Source: Vibrio rhodolitus (GTDB lineage: Bacteria; Pseudomonadota; Gammaproteobacteria; Enterobacterales; Vibrionaceae). Taken from it: a stretch of DNA of 64,000 nt. This document shows positions 34,702-44,487 of this stretch, in pieces. The DNA lies in assembly GCF_003350325.1 (NCBI RefSeq), contig NZ_QLYZ01000002.1:62001-126000 (forward strand). The letters run 5' to 3'. How positions within the stretch are numbered: position 1 is the first letter of the stretch; each line of letters opens with the position of its first letter. Under the pieces are notes generated by a model, which searched no databases, had not been told where the DNA came from, and worked only from the letters and a program-made list of their open reading frames with translations. Both the position numbers and the translations under genes were made by a program.

Positions 34702-35226
34702 ATGGCTTCTATTTTTATGCGAATTGATGGATTAAACGACATTAAAGGCGCGGCAACGATTGGTGATATCGGTGGTAAGAAAGGTTTCTTTGCTATCGAC
34801 AACATGAGTTGGGGTGCCAACCGTGGTGTTGCGGTTGATGTTGGTAATGCCAATAACGCCGACAAAGGCATGGTGTCTCTTGATGCTATCACCATCAATC
34901 GTACGTCAGATGGTGCATCACCACATTTAACAACTTTCTTATTTGCTCCGGGCGCTGAAGGTAAAACGGTAGAGATTCTACTAACTAAACCATCACGTGA
35001 CGGCGCGGGTGCGGATCCATATCTAGTGTTAACGCTTGAGCAAGCACGTATTGCTAGCTACAACATCTCAGGCAGTGATGGTCAGCTTCCTACGGAAGAT
35101 CTTTCATTGACTTACACCACGTTGACCAAGGTTTACTACCAAGAAGGTGCTGGCGGTAAGATTGAAAAAGGCGACACAGTTAAGTTTGATTGCACTACTG
35201 GCAAGCTTGAGTCGAAAGCAGCCTAA
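34702..35226 (+). CDS. hcp: T6SS tube protein Hcp (TssD)
   Basis: The 174-residue protein is an Hcp1-family tube subunit. It opens ASIFMRIDGLNDIKGAAT and contains SPHLTTFLFAPGAEGKTVEILLTKPS, VLTLEQARIASYNISG, and LSLTYTTLTKVYYQEG at the interface strand. Hexameric rings stack to form the inner tube. It sits between tssA and the sheath genes with a good AAAGGGA site. A single hcp is seen in the window and it has no C-terminal toxin extension. Confidence 0.95.
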   Translation: MASIFMRIDGLNDIKGAATIGDIGGKKGFFAIDNMSWGANRGVAVDVGNANNADKGMVSLDAITINRTSDGASPHLTTFLFAPGAEGKTVEILLTKPSRDGAGADPYLVLTLEQARIASYNISGSDGQLPTEDLSLTYTTLTKVYYQEGAGGKIEKGDTVKFDCTTGKLESKAA

Positions 35227-35249
35227 TCTGATTAACAGGGAGAAGTGAC

Positions 35250-35753
35250 GTGGCTTTGAATTCACAACACAAACGTGTAAGTAAAAACCGGGTAAGTATT
35301 ACCTATGATGTCGAAACAAACGGCGCAGTTGAAAACAAAGAGCTGCCTTTTGTGGTTGGTGTGATTGGTGATTTTTCTGCGCATAAAGAAGACCGTGAAG
35401 ACTTGGAAGAGAGAACGTTTTATCAAATCGACAAAGACAACTTTGATACGGTATTAAAACGTGTTGGTCCTGAATTGAAACTGAAAGTAGATAACACTCT
35501 ACAAGATGATGATAGTCAGTTTGAAGCCGCGTTGTCTTTTTCATCAATGAAAGATTTTGAGCCTGACGCGTTAGTTGAGCAAATTGAACCATTGCGTAAG
35601 TTAGCTGAGACGCGCCAACAGCTTAAGACCTTGCTATCTAAAGCTGATCGATCAAGAGATCTTGAAAAATTGCTTAAAGAAGTTTTGCAAAGTGCAGACC
35701 AAATTAACGCACTTTCAAGTGAGCTTGGTATTGATAGCAAAGGAGGTGAGTAA
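35250..35753 (+). CDS. tssB: T6SS sheath small subunit TssB
   Basis: The 167-residue protein matches TssB/VipA: RVSITYDVETNGAVENKELPFVVGVIGDFSAH, then LEERTFYQIDKDNFDTVLKRV and a C-terminal helical part. The GTG start is preceded by AGGGAGAAG. Its stop overlaps the tssC ATG (TAATG), and a near-perfect AGGAGGTGA site for tssC lies within its last codons. With TssC it forms the contractile sheath. Confidence 0.95.
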   Translation: MALNSQHKRVSKNRVSITYDVETNGAVENKELPFVVGVIGDFSAHKEDREDLEERTFYQIDKDNFDTVLKRVGPELKLKVDNTLQDDDSQFEAALSFSSMKDFEPDALVEQIEPLRKLAETRQQLKTLLSKADRSRDLEKLLKEVLQSADQINALSSELGIDSKGGE

Positions 35754-37231
35754 TGAGCTCTGAATTAGACACTCAAACCGCAGCAACAGCAGAAGCGGAA
35801 CTTGGTAGCGTGCTCGATCGCGCGATCGCTGCGACGACACAAACACCAGCTGATACCACTAAAGAACTGTTCTCGGTATTAGCAGAGCAAGCTCTTACCG
35901 GCACGGTAACCTGGGACAAAAACGTCTCTAAAACGATTGAAAACGCGATTGCACAAATCGATAAGCAGATGTCCAAGCAGCTTTCCCAAGTAATGCAAAA
36001 CGACGATTTTCAACGTCTTGAAGGCTCTTGGCGTGGGCTAAGCAAATTGGTTCGTGAGAGTGAAACGGGTCGTTCACTCAAGATTAAACTAGTGGACTTT
36101 AGTAAAGATGAGTTGATTGAGCAGTTTGAAGATGCTCCGGCAGTTGATCGCAGTCCTCTGTTTGATGCGCTATACCAAAAAGAGTTCGGTACTGCAGGTG
36201 GCGAACCTTATGGTGCGTTGATTGGTGACTATACGTTCTCACACCGAGATGAAGATGTGGCACTACTGCGTTATATGGGGGAAACGGCTGCAGCAAGTCA
36301 CGCTCCTTTTGTCGCAGCAGCAAGCCCACAAATGTTCGAGTTTGACTCATTTGAAACGTTCAATGAAGGCAAACCCGTGGCGGCAGGTTTCGATTCTCCA
36401 GCCTACGCATCATGGAATGCGTTCCGTGAAAGTGATGACGCGCGTTACGTTGTACTAACTATGCCGCAAACACTTGCACGTCTGCCTTATGGTCAAAATG
36501 GTTTGTCGGCAAATTCGTTTGATTACGAGGAGCTAAATACCGACGCAGAAGGCAACCCGAAACCAGCGAATAATTCAGAGTTGGTTTGGTCAAATGCCGC
36601 GTTTGAATTTGGCTTGAAAATGACTCAAGCACACACTGCATTTGGATGGTGTACTGCCGTTCGCGGTTTGGACAACGGTGGTAAGGTTGAGAACCTGCCA
36701 AATCTTACGTTCAAATCTGATGCCGGCGATATCCAGCAACAATGCCCAATTGAAGTTAACTTAACTGACGAACGTGAAAAAGAGCTAAGTGATCTTGGTT
36801 TCCTACCATTGGTGCATTACAAAAACACCAATTACGGTGTGTTCATTGGTAGCCAAACAACGCAAAAACCGAAGATCTACACTGACCCTGATGCAACAAG
36901 TAATGCCGCAATTTCAGCGCGTATCCCTTACATCATGGCAAGTAGCCGTATTGCACATTACTTGAAGGTAATGGGGCGTGACATGCTAGGTTCAAACCTA
37001 GAAGCCAACGACGTGCAGAAGCAGTTGCAAACTTGGATTGATCAGTACACCAACTCGGGTGCTGTGGGTAACTCAGAGCGTTCTAAAACGCCGCTGTGCG
37101 AATCACAAATTCAAGTGGTAGAGCAACCGGGTAAACCGGGCGCCTACTCCGCTGTTGCGCATTTAAGACCATGGCTACAACTCGAAGAACTCACCACTTC
37201 GGTACGTATGGTGACTAAGATTCCTGGCTAA
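35753..37231 (+). CDS. tssC: T6SS sheath large subunit TssC
   Basis: The 492-residue protein is the main TssC/VipB. It contains IDKQMSKQLSQVMQNDDFQRLEGSWRGLSKLV, GGEPYGALIGDYTF, PFVAAASPQMF, VVLTMPQTLARLPYG, RIPYIMASSRIAHYLKVMGRDMLG and the conserved end RPWLQLEELTTSVRMVTKIP. It pairs with TssB in the contractile sheath. It is followed 31 bp later by a diverged second copy. Confidence 0.96.
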   Translation: MSSELDTQTAATAEAELGSVLDRAIAATTQTPADTTKELFSVLAEQALTGTVTWDKNVSKTIENAIAQIDKQMSKQLSQVMQNDDFQRLEGSWRGLSKLVRESETGRSLKIKLVDFSKDELIEQFEDAPAVDRSPLFDALYQKEFGTAGGEPYGALIGDYTFSHRDEDVALLRYMGETAAASHAPFVAAASPQMFEFDSFETFNEGKPVAAGFDSPAYASWNAFRESDDARYVVLTMPQTLARLPYGQNGLSANSFDYEELNTDAEGNPKPANNSELVWSNAAFEFGLKMTQAHTAFGWCTAVRGLDNGGKVENLPNLTFKSDAGDIQQQCPIEVNLTDEREKELSDLGFLPLVHYKNTNYGVFIGSQTTQKPKIYTDPDATSNAAISARIPYIMASSRIAHYLKVMGRDMLGSNLEANDVQKQLQTWIDQYTNSGAVGNSERSKTPLCESQIQVVEQPGKPGAYSAVAHLRPWLQLEELTTSVRMVTKIPG

Positions 37232-37262
37232 ATGCTAGTGATCTGACTGTTAGGGATGATGG

Positions 37263-38687
37263 ATGTTTGATCAGAATTTGCAGGCGCAGCTTTGCCAATT
37301 GAACAGTGAAGATGAATCATTTGTAAAAGATGCTTTATCAGTGCTGGCTCAGTTAGATGAGAACATGCTCAAAGAACCAGATTTGTTCTTTGCGGGCGTG
37401 ACTCGCCTGATTGCTGAGATAGACAAGCGTATGTCGCAGCAGCTTTCTCACATCATTCATCATCCTAGTTTCAGTCAACTTGAAGCAACATGGCGGGGAG
37501 TAGAGTCTCTGGTTTTTCTTCCCGTCAATTATCAAAAAATCAGAGTTAAGCTGTTAGATGTCTCTTGGGATGAGTTATCCCATGAGTTGAATACCGCAGT
37601 GACCTTAAAGCGTACCGCGCTCTATAACCTGATTGCCAATCGTGAACTGAACACCTCGGGTGGTCAGCCGTTTGGTTTGATGGTTGTCGATCATGCTATC
37701 TCGATGGGTATTGAATCTGATTATGATGATATATATACCTTGGAGCTTCTTTCCAACCTTGGCGAACTCTGTTTGTGCCCATTTATCTTATCACCAGAAG
37801 AGTCATTTTTCGGTGAGAGTGGGGCGGACTGGCTATCCGATCTCGAACGAATTGAGAAAATCTTGCAAGGTCCGGACTATACGGCTTGGCAACGTTTACG
37901 CAGTTTGAATCAATCACGTTTTATTGGTGTCACTCTTCCTCGCGTGCGTTTGCGGGAAGTCTATAGTTTACAGTCGTCGCGCTCGTTAGTTTTTCAAGAG
38001 TCAAACAAAGTGCCGCAGGGGCTGTGGGGTAGCGCGGCATTTCTCTTTGCCTCAATCGCAATTCGTGAATTTAATCGCATCAACTGGTTTGGCTTTATGA
38101 AGTCTCGTTGGCAAGACAAGCTAATGGGATCGCTGGTCAATGTGCCCGCTAATGGCGTGGGAACAGCAGCGACTTATCAGCCAACTTGCGAGCTGAATCT
38201 CTATACCGAAATGGGTACATTTTACGCTGAACAAGGCTTTATTCCCCTGTGTTACAGCTCGACGACAGATAAGTATTTTTTCCGGGGTAACCGTTCGATA
38301 TGGGACAAGGCAAAAAATGATGCTGATTTGGTCGCAGGACAAATTCAAACGACATTAATGATCTGCCGAATCGCGCATTTTCTTAAAGTCCAAATTAGAG
38401 GAATGATCGGTAACTTCCAGAGTGCAGATGAATGTGAACGCTACCTCAATGATTGGCTACAAAAATATACCAGCAATCTGTTTAATGCAGACGAAGCAAC
38501 GATGGCGAAGTACCCCCTTAGCAAGAGCCGCGTTGAAGTAAAAGAGGTTCACGGTGAAAGTGACCGTTACGTTTGCAACGTACTCATTCAGCCTCAATAT
38601 CAATTTGATAATGTTTGCGGCGAAGTGTTGCTCTCCACCGATTTAGGTACAGATGATTCCTTATTTGCAGCGAGGGCACGCGCATGA
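37263..38687 (+). CDS. Second TssC-like sheath large-subunit paralogue
   Basis: The 474-residue protein is a clear paralogue of the preceding TssC. It has IDKRMSQQLSHIIHHPSFSQLEATWRGVESLV, GGQPFGLMVVDHAISM, SRFIGVTLPRVRLREVY, QTTLMICRIAHFLKVQIRGMIG and RVEVKEVHGESDRYVCNV. The C-terminus (QYQFDNVCGEVLLSTDLG) departs from the canonical TssC end. Overall it is diverged, so a specialised sheath or baseplate role is more likely than simple redundancy. A comparable pair of tssC genes is known in Agrobacterium. Its stop overlaps the tssE ATG. Confidence 0.9.
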   Translation: MFDQNLQAQLCQLNSEDESFVKDALSVLAQLDENMLKEPDLFFAGVTRLIAEIDKRMSQQLSHIIHHPSFSQLEATWRGVESLVFLPVNYQKIRVKLLDVSWDELSHELNTAVTLKRTALYNLIANRELNTSGGQPFGLMVVDHAISMGIESDYDDIYTLELLSNLGELCLCPFILSPEESFFGESGADWLSDLERIEKILQGPDYTAWQRLRSLNQSRFIGVTLPRVRLREVYSLQSSRSLVFQESNKVPQGLWGSAAFLFASIAIREFNRINWFGFMKSRWQDKLMGSLVNVPANGVGTAATYQPTCELNLYTEMGTFYAEQGFIPLCYSSTTDKYFFRGNRSIWDKAKNDADLVAGQIQTTLMICRIAHFLKVQIRGMIGNFQSADECERYLNDWLQKYTSNLFNADEATMAKYPLSKSRVEVKEVHGESDRYVCNVLIQPQYQFDNVCGEVLLSTDLGTDDSLFAARARA

Positions 38688-39112
38688 CGTTTTGGAAAAC
38701 TTTTGTCAGCAACCGAGAGAGTAACAGTGGTGGTGATGCGCTACTGGACTCTATCCATTACCAGCTTACGACTTTACTCAATTCTGAAGCGCCAATGAGA
38801 GTTGTCCCCAATGCTTTTCCTCAGGTGCAAAATTCGCTGTTTTGTTTTGGCTTAAACAATGCACAGAGCTTGAGTAGCCAAGTGGACCATGATCAATTCG
38901 CGCGTGCTTTAGAGAAAATGATTAAAAGTTTTGAACCAAGATTGTCAGATGTGAGTGTTTTTGTTCAAGAGAGCGATCCAAGTAAAAACGCAGTGTGTTT
39001 TTCGATAATGGCGAAAGTAGAGACAGCAAAAGGGGAGCATGTGTTCTTATTTGATTCGAACATTAATCTGTCTAACCAATTAGCAACGATGGGGGGGCAG
39101 GAAGTTGTCTGA
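38684..39112 (+). CDS. tssE: T6SS baseplate protein TssE (gp25-like)
   Basis: The 142-residue protein has the lysozyme-like gp25 arrangement: DALLDSIHYQLTTLLNSEAPM, then FGLNNAQSL, a helix RALEKMIKSFEPRLSDVSV and FSIMAKV near the C-terminus. It is the wedge/baseplate partner of TssF, TssG and TssK. The start overlaps the upstream gene by ATGA, and the stop overlaps the TTG start of tssF by 8 bp. A run of seven G occurs in its last codons (39091-39097). Confidence 0.88.
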   Translation: MTFWKTFVSNRESNSGGDALLDSIHYQLTTLLNSEAPMRVVPNAFPQVQNSLFCFGLNNAQSLSSQVDHDQFARALEKMIKSFEPRLSDVSVFVQESDPSKNAVCFSIMAKVETAKGEHVFLFDSNINLSNQLATMGGQEVV

Positions 39113-40877
39113 TCAGCTGTTAAGTTATTTCGAGCGTGAACTTGTTAGTATTCGCAGTGCATTGGCGGAATACAGTAGTGACTTTCCTCAACACGCAGCG
39201 ACGATGCGCCTTAACCAAAACGATCAAGAAGATCCTAACATCAGTCGTTTAATTGAAGCAGCTGCGCTACTTAATGCTAAAACAGAAAAACGCCTTGATG
39301 AGCAATTTCCAGAAATTCTCCAAGATCTTATTAATATTGTTTATCCGGGCTATTTGCAAATCATTCCAAGCTACACACCGTTTAGCTTAGATTTAGACGT
39401 CGACGCGGCAACCAGCCCAATATTGTTAGAAAAAGGCACTGAGCTATCGGTGACTCATGATGACATTGAGTCGATATTTACCCTAGTGGATGACGCTAAA
39501 ATAGAGCCGTATCATATCGCTGATACCTGTGCGAGTACTGCGCCTTTTAACTTTCCATCACCTCACGCGCTACGCCGAGCTGAGTCTGCCATTCAAGTAA
39601 CTCTGAAATGTAATGATCCAGATGCGCAGTTTTCACAAATGAGCAGTGAGCATTTAGATTTCTATTTGCGCGGTTTTGAAAGCAATGCGCGTGGTTTAAT
39701 TGACCTTTTGTTGCTCAACACTGAAGCAATCACTCTTTACAATGAAGAGCAGCAAGTTTCTATTGCGCCAAAGCGGTTGAGAACGCGCATAGCTGATCAC
39801 GATTTCTGCTGGTTACCTAGCTATGATGGTCACCTCACTGGTTTTGATATTTTACGAGACTATTTCGCGTTTCCCGATAAAGCCGCTTACATGCGAATCG
39901 ATAACCTTGGCGATGAACTCTCAGCGTTTGATAGTAATGAAGTGACGTTGACTTTCTTTATTCATCAGCTGCCGGTTGAGTATTTAAGCTTATTTGGACC
40001 GAAAGTTTTTCTCCTCAATACCGTGCCGGCACTCAATTTATTTGGTCGCCGCGGCGAGCCAATGCGTTACGATTTTTCTAAGCTCTCTATGCCGGTTATC
40101 GCTGACGCGCAGCAACAAGATCTTTATACCGTTGTTTCCGTTGAGTCAGTATCAGAGGTACTTCCAACGGGAGAGGTTCCACTCACCCCTTTGTATGAAA
40201 GTGGGTATTGGTCAGACAGTGATGCTCCACAATGGCAAAGTAGTCAACATTGGGATCATAAAGGTCGCCGATGCATGAATTTGTCGGTGAGCTATACGCA
40301 AATGCCGACCGATCAAGAAGCGGTGATATTGTCGACCAAGTTAAAGGTGTGTAATGGCAGAACGCCGTGTTTGATCCCAACAGGCAGTGAGGGTGTGCCG
40401 ATGGCAGCGGTTTCGCTGCCGGGAGAATTGACCGTGATTAAAACACCGACCGCTCCTCAATATCCATCGCTTGATAACCAATTAACATGGCGCTTTTTAG
40501 CGATCTTGAATGCTAATTTTGCCACCTTAGTACAAACAGAAGAGCCAACTCTTGCATTACAAGATGTGCTGAGACTGAGCTGCAACACGATTCAATGTGC
40601 ACAAGCCTACGCGATTAAAAAGGTGAGCTATCGTCATCTTGTCGCGCCAATCACGATTGATCGACAGAGTATTTTTGCTTCGGGCACTGAGGTGGAAGTG
40701 CTCGTCGATGATGAGTTGTTGGGCGTCGATTTTTCGGTATTTGCTCAGGTCCTCAATGCCGTGTTTGCCCAGCACTGTAGCTTTGACAGGTTTATCCAAT
40801 TGTCGGTACAACGTTTCGGTAGTGACGCTCCCGGCGTTGACTTTGAAAAGTTGCATGGGAGTCAGTTATGTCTTTAA
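39105..40877 (+). CDS. tssF: T6SS baseplate protein TssF
   Basis: The 590-residue protein begins LLSYFERELVSIRSALAEYSSDFPQHAATMRL, the standard TssF start, and has RLIEAAALLNAKTEKRLDEQFPEILQDLINIVYPGYLQIIPSY soon after. Further features are GRRGEPMRYDF and WRFLAILNANFATL, as expected. The start is TTG 39105, inside tssE; no ATG gives the conserved N-terminus. It overlaps tssG by 10 bp. TssE-F-G-K form the baseplate wedge. Confidence 0.95.
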   Translation: MSDQLLSYFERELVSIRSALAEYSSDFPQHAATMRLNQNDQEDPNISRLIEAAALLNAKTEKRLDEQFPEILQDLINIVYPGYLQIIPSYTPFSLDLDVDAATSPILLEKGTELSVTHDDIESIFTLVDDAKIEPYHIADTCASTAPFNFPSPHALRRAESAIQVTLKCNDPDAQFSQMSSEHLDFYLRGFESNARGLIDLLLLNTEAITLYNEEQQVSIAPKRLRTRIADHDFCWLPSYDGHLTGFDILRDYFAFPDKAAYMRIDNLGDELSAFDSNEVTLTFFIHQLPVEYLSLFGPKVFLLNTVPALNLFGRRGEPMRYDFSKLSMPVIADAQQQDLYTVVSVESVSEVLPTGEVPLTPLYESGYWSDSDAPQWQSSQHWDHKGRRCMNLSVSYTQMPTDQEAVILSTKLKVCNGRTPCLIPTGSEGVPMAAVSLPGELTVIKTPTAPQYPSLDNQLTWRFLAILNANFATLVQTEEPTLALQDVLRLSCNTIQCAQAYAIKKVSYRHLVAPITIDRQSIFASGTEVEVLVDDELLGVDFSVFAQVLNAVFAQHCSFDRFIQLSVQRFGSDAPGVDFEKLHGSQLCL

Positions 40878-41857
40878 CACAAGTGACCGTGCAACAAAGC
40901 TTAGTGCATCAACCTAGTGCTTTTGACTTTATCCAAGTTGTGAGGTTACTGCGCGCGCTGGATTTACCAAAAGAGAAACGCTTGTCGTTAACGCCTGAGG
41001 TGATGCCGGAAGGAAGTCCATCTAATGTAACCAGCATCCGTTTCGATAGCGATAAAGTACGGATCAAATTAGGTCTTGAGGCGTTGTCCGGAGCCAAAGG
41101 ATTGATGCCAGATTATTTATACGCTGAATTGCTTGGCAGCTTGCATCAAGACGAGGATGCATTACAAAAATTCATCGATGTCTTTAATCAGCGCTACTTT
41201 GAGCTAAGAGCGTTTATTGAAACTAATAACAGCATGCTGCTCAAACAAGAAAACGACATGTTAGCCACTGGTTCTATTGGGCGATTGAGTCAACAATCAG
41301 CACTTGCTTGCATGTTTGCGCTTCCGGGTGCTAATCGAGAAAAGAGTAATTCGAGTATGCTTCGACATGGGTTAGCGCTTGGAAACAAGAGTCGAAACCT
41401 CAATGGGTTGAAGCGTTTGCTTTGCAATTATTTTTCCCTAGCCATTTCACCTGCCGTGGCTCCATCTTCTTTCTATCGAATTCACGCCAAATACCAGTCA
41501 AAGCTAGGTGAGCTGCAAGGGCAAAATCAACGTCTGGGTCAAGGATTTTGGCTGGGCTCGCGGGGAACGCAAGCCTTCAAAGCGCTTGAAATTAATATCA
41601 CGCCGAAAACGCGCAGTGAATATTTGGGCTTACTCAACAATCTGCACTTTGCCCATGCAATGAAATCTTTGGTGCAGGCTTATTTGCGCGAAAGTCTTGA
41701 TATCAAACTCTACATGTATGTGAAGCGAGAGTTTATCGAACAACCAAGACTCACTCAAACCAGTCATGGCTTACGACTCGGTGAAGCAAATTGCCTTGCG
41801 CCGCAAAAGCGAAAATCGGAGTTTCGCAAGATACTTATTCAACAGGAGAAAGTTTGA
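40868..41857 (+). CDS. tssG: T6SS baseplate protein TssG
   Basis: The 329-residue protein has the TssG N-terminal pattern SAFDFIQVVRLLRALD and PSNVTSIRFDS. Then come GLMPDYLYAELLGSLHQDEDALQKFIDVFNQRYFELR, and QRLGQGFWLGSRGTQ in the C-terminal part. Length fits the family. It overlaps tssF upstream by 10 bp and tssH downstream by ATGA, consistent with a tightly coupled baseplate operon. Confidence 0.94.
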   Translation: MSLTQVTVQQSLVHQPSAFDFIQVVRLLRALDLPKEKRLSLTPEVMPEGSPSNVTSIRFDSDKVRIKLGLEALSGAKGLMPDYLYAELLGSLHQDEDALQKFIDVFNQRYFELRAFIETNNSMLLKQENDMLATGSIGRLSQQSALACMFALPGANREKSNSSMLRHGLALGNKSRNLNGLKRLLCNYFSLAISPAVAPSSFYRIHAKYQSKLGELQGQNQRLGQGFWLGSRGTQAFKALEINITPKTRSEYLGLLNNLHFAHAMKSLVQAYLRESLDIKLYMYVKREFIEQPRLTQTSHGLRLGEANCLAPQKRKSEFRKILIQQEKV

Positions 41858-44460
41858 TGTCACAAATTAAGTTGGGCAACCTGGTTGCTAAATTGGATAG
41901 TAATTTAAAAGCAGCATTGGAAGAGGCAGCCGGTGCTGCTATGGCTCAAACCGTGGTAGCGATAGAGATTGAGCACTGGTTTGTACAACTGTTGACAGCA
42001 AATGAAACCAATCTGGTGAACTTTCTCAGCAAACAAAATGTGGACAGCAAAGTGCTGCTCGCTGAACTAACCGATAGAATCAACCGCTTACGCACAGGTT
42101 CGACAGGTCAGCCAACCATAAGCCGAGCACTGAGCGAGTTGATGGAAGATGCTTGGATGCAAGCGTCGGTGAACTTTGGGCACCAGGAGCTAACCAGCCT
42201 GCACTTATTGCTATCGCTTGTGCAAGCCGATTCGTTGGGTATGAAAAAGCTTCAATTATCAGCGCTTGAGACGATCTCTGTTGAAGCCTTGTCTGCTCAA
42301 TTAGCAGCATTGAAACTTGCCAAAGTACCAGCCGTAAATGGTGAAACGGCGCCAGCAAACACCGTAGGCGGCGCGCTTGAGAAATATACCGTTAACTTAA
42401 CTCAACAAGCTCGTGACGGAGAGCTAGACCCAGTACTCGGTCGTAACAGTGAAGTACGTATGGTGATAGATATTCTCTGTCGTAAGCGTCAAAACAACCC
42501 TATTTTGGTCGGTGAACCGGGTGTAGGTAAAACGGCGGTTGTTGAAGGTCTGGCACACAGTATTGTTGCTGGTGAAGTTCCCCCGTCAATTCAAGGGGTA
42601 GAAATTCACACTTTAGATCTTGGTTTACTCCAAGCGGGAGCAAGTATCAAAGGCGAGTTTGAGAATCGCCTTAAAGATGTCATCAATGAAGTGAAGAGTT
42701 CATCAGTGCCAATTATCGTCTTTATTGATGAAGCACATACCCTAATTGGAGCGGGTGGTGCGGCTGGGCAAAATGATGCGGCGAACCTATTAAAGCCTGC
42801 GTTAGCGCGCGGTGAGTTTCGCACTGTTGCCGCAACCACATGGGCTGAGTATAAAAAGTACTTTGAGAAAGATCCTGCACTTACTCGTCGTTTTCAAGTT
42901 ATCAGTGTCGAAGAGCCCAATGCTGAAGACGCCAAACAGATATTGCGTGGTGTTGGCCAAGCCCTGCGTAAACATCACGGTGTGTACATCTTAGAAGACG
43001 CGATTGAAGCTGCAGTAAACTTATCAATTCGTTATCTACCATCTCGCCAATTACCCGACAAGGCGATCAGTCTTTTAGATACCGCGTGTGCCCGTATTGC
43101 GTTAACCCAAGGAGCAAAGCCAGAGTCCATTGAATCACTGGAGCAAAATATTCGCTACCTAGAAAGTGAGTTAAATGCCCTTGATGCAGAAGGCGCGGTG
43201 TTTATCGATAAAGCGCAAGATCAGCAGAGCTTAAAAGACAAGATTACACGGCAGAGCCAAGCGCTTGAGGCTCTTAACATGCAGTGGAGCAAAGAGCGTG
43301 AGTTGGTTGAAGTGATCACCGCTCTATGTGACAACATCGAGCTAAGCCGTGAGCAGAACGAGCTTGATACCGAGAGCCAGCAAAAGCTACATACTGCCAT
43401 GCAAGAGCTGCGCGAAATCCAAGGCGAATCACCTTTAGTTTTCCCAGTAGTTGATGAGCAAGTGATCGCTACAGTGATTGAGAATTGGACTGGCATACCA
43501 GCAGGTAACATGGTGCAAGAAGAAGTGGCGAAATTGCTCTCTCTTGAAGATGCCTTACATCAGCGTGTTATTGGTCAAGACGTCGCGATTCGTGAATTGG
43601 TTAAGAGTATTCAAATTTCACGTGCAGGGTTAACCGATAGCCGCAAACCTGTTGGTGTATTTCTAATGTGTGGTCCGAGTGGTGTGGGTAAAACTGAAAC
43701 CGCAATGGCGTTGGCAGATGAAGTGTTTGGTGGTGGAGATAATCTGACGGTTATCAATATGACCGAGTTCAAAGAGGAGCATAAGATTTCTATGCTTCTT
43801 GGCTCACCAGCTGGCTATGTCGGCTTTGGTGAAGGTGGCGTACTGACAGAGGCTATTCGCCGCAATCCATATTCAGTGCTTTTGCTTGATGAAATGGAAA
43901 AAGCCCATCAGGGGGTGCACGATCTGTTCTATCAGATCTTCGATAAAGGGCACATCAAAGACAGTGAAGGTCGCACGGTGGATTTTAAGAACACCATTAT
44001 CATCATGACTTCAAATGCGGCAGATCAAGCGATTGTCGATATCTGTGATCAAAATGAAGAACGACTAGAAAATGAGAAGCTGCTTGAAGATATTCGCCCG
44101 GCGTTGCAACAACACTTCAAGCCTGCGTTTTTGGGACGTACAACCATTGTCCCTTATTACCCGCTAAATCGAGAAGAGTTAAGCCAAATTGCGACAATCA
44201 GTTTGAATCGTGTTGCTAAGAAACTGGCTGAAAAATACAAAGCAGACTTTGTCTGGGATGAGGCATTTATCGACTTTATCGTCAGCAGAAACACTGACCC
44301 AACCACGGGCGGCCGTGCGATTGAACAAATTATCAATCGCTCCTTAATGCCAAAGCTTGCGGTTGATTGTATTCATCGCTTAAGCCAAGGGCTTGGTGTT
44401 AACCATGTATCTGTTACCACAAACCCGTCTAATGGCGAGTTGTTGGTCGAGATTAGCTAA
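41857..44460 (+). CDS. tssH: T6SS ATPase ClpV (TssH)
   Basis: The 867-residue AAA+ unfoldase recycles the contracted sheath. An N-terminal Clp_N domain is followed by a first nucleotide domain with [10 protein letters not shown] (about residue 219) and [22 protein letters not shown]. The middle coiled-coil insert is shortened, as in ClpV relative to ClpB. The second domain has [14 protein letters not shown] (about residue 606), [10 protein letters not shown] and [12 protein letters not shown] 41857 has AGGAGA upstream and overlaps the tssG stop by ATGA. The longer 22-codon upstream extension lies in tssG and is not homologous. Confidence 0.96.
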   Translation: MSQIKLGNLVAKLDSNLKAALEEAAGAAMAQTVVAIEIEHWFVQLLTANETNLVNFLSKQNVDSKVLLAELTDRINRLRTGSTGQPTISRALSELMEDAWMQASVNFGHQELTSLHLLLSLVQADSLGMKKLQLSALETISVEALSAQLAALKLAKVPAVNGETAPANTVGGALEKYTVNLTQQARDGELDPVLGRNSEVRMVIDILCRKRQNNPILVGEPGVGKTAVVEGLAHSIVAGEVPPSIQGVEIHTLDLGLLQAGASIKGEFENRLKDVINEVKSSSVPIIVFIDEAHTLIGAGGAAGQNDAANLLKPALARGEFRTVAATTWAEYKKYFEKDPALTRRFQVISVEEPNAEDAKQILRGVGQALRKHHGVYILEDAIEAAVNLSIRYLPSRQLPDKAISLLDTACARIALTQGAKPESIESLEQNIRYLESELNALDAEGAVFIDKAQDQQSLKDKITRQSQALEALNMQWSKERELVEVITALCDNIELSREQNELDTESQQKLHTAMQELREIQGESPLVFPVVDEQVIATVIENWTGIPAGNMVQEEVAKLLSLEDALHQRVIGQDVAIRELVKSIQISRAGLTDSRKPVGVFLMCGPSGVGKTETAMALADEVFGGGDNLTVINMTEFKEEHKISMLLGSPAGYVGFGEGGVLTEAIRRNPYSVLLLDEMEKAHQGVHDLFYQIFDKGHIKDSEGRTVDFKNTIIIMTSNAADQAIVDICDQNEERLENEKLLEDIRPALQQHFKPAFLGRTTIVPYYPLNREELSQIATISLNRVAKKLAEKYKADFVWDEAFIDFIVSRNTDPTTGGRAIEQIINRSLMPKLAVDCIHRLSQGLGVNHVSVTTNPSNGELLVEIS

Positions 44461-44487
44461 ATCTATGAATGTAGTGATGGAGGTCGC

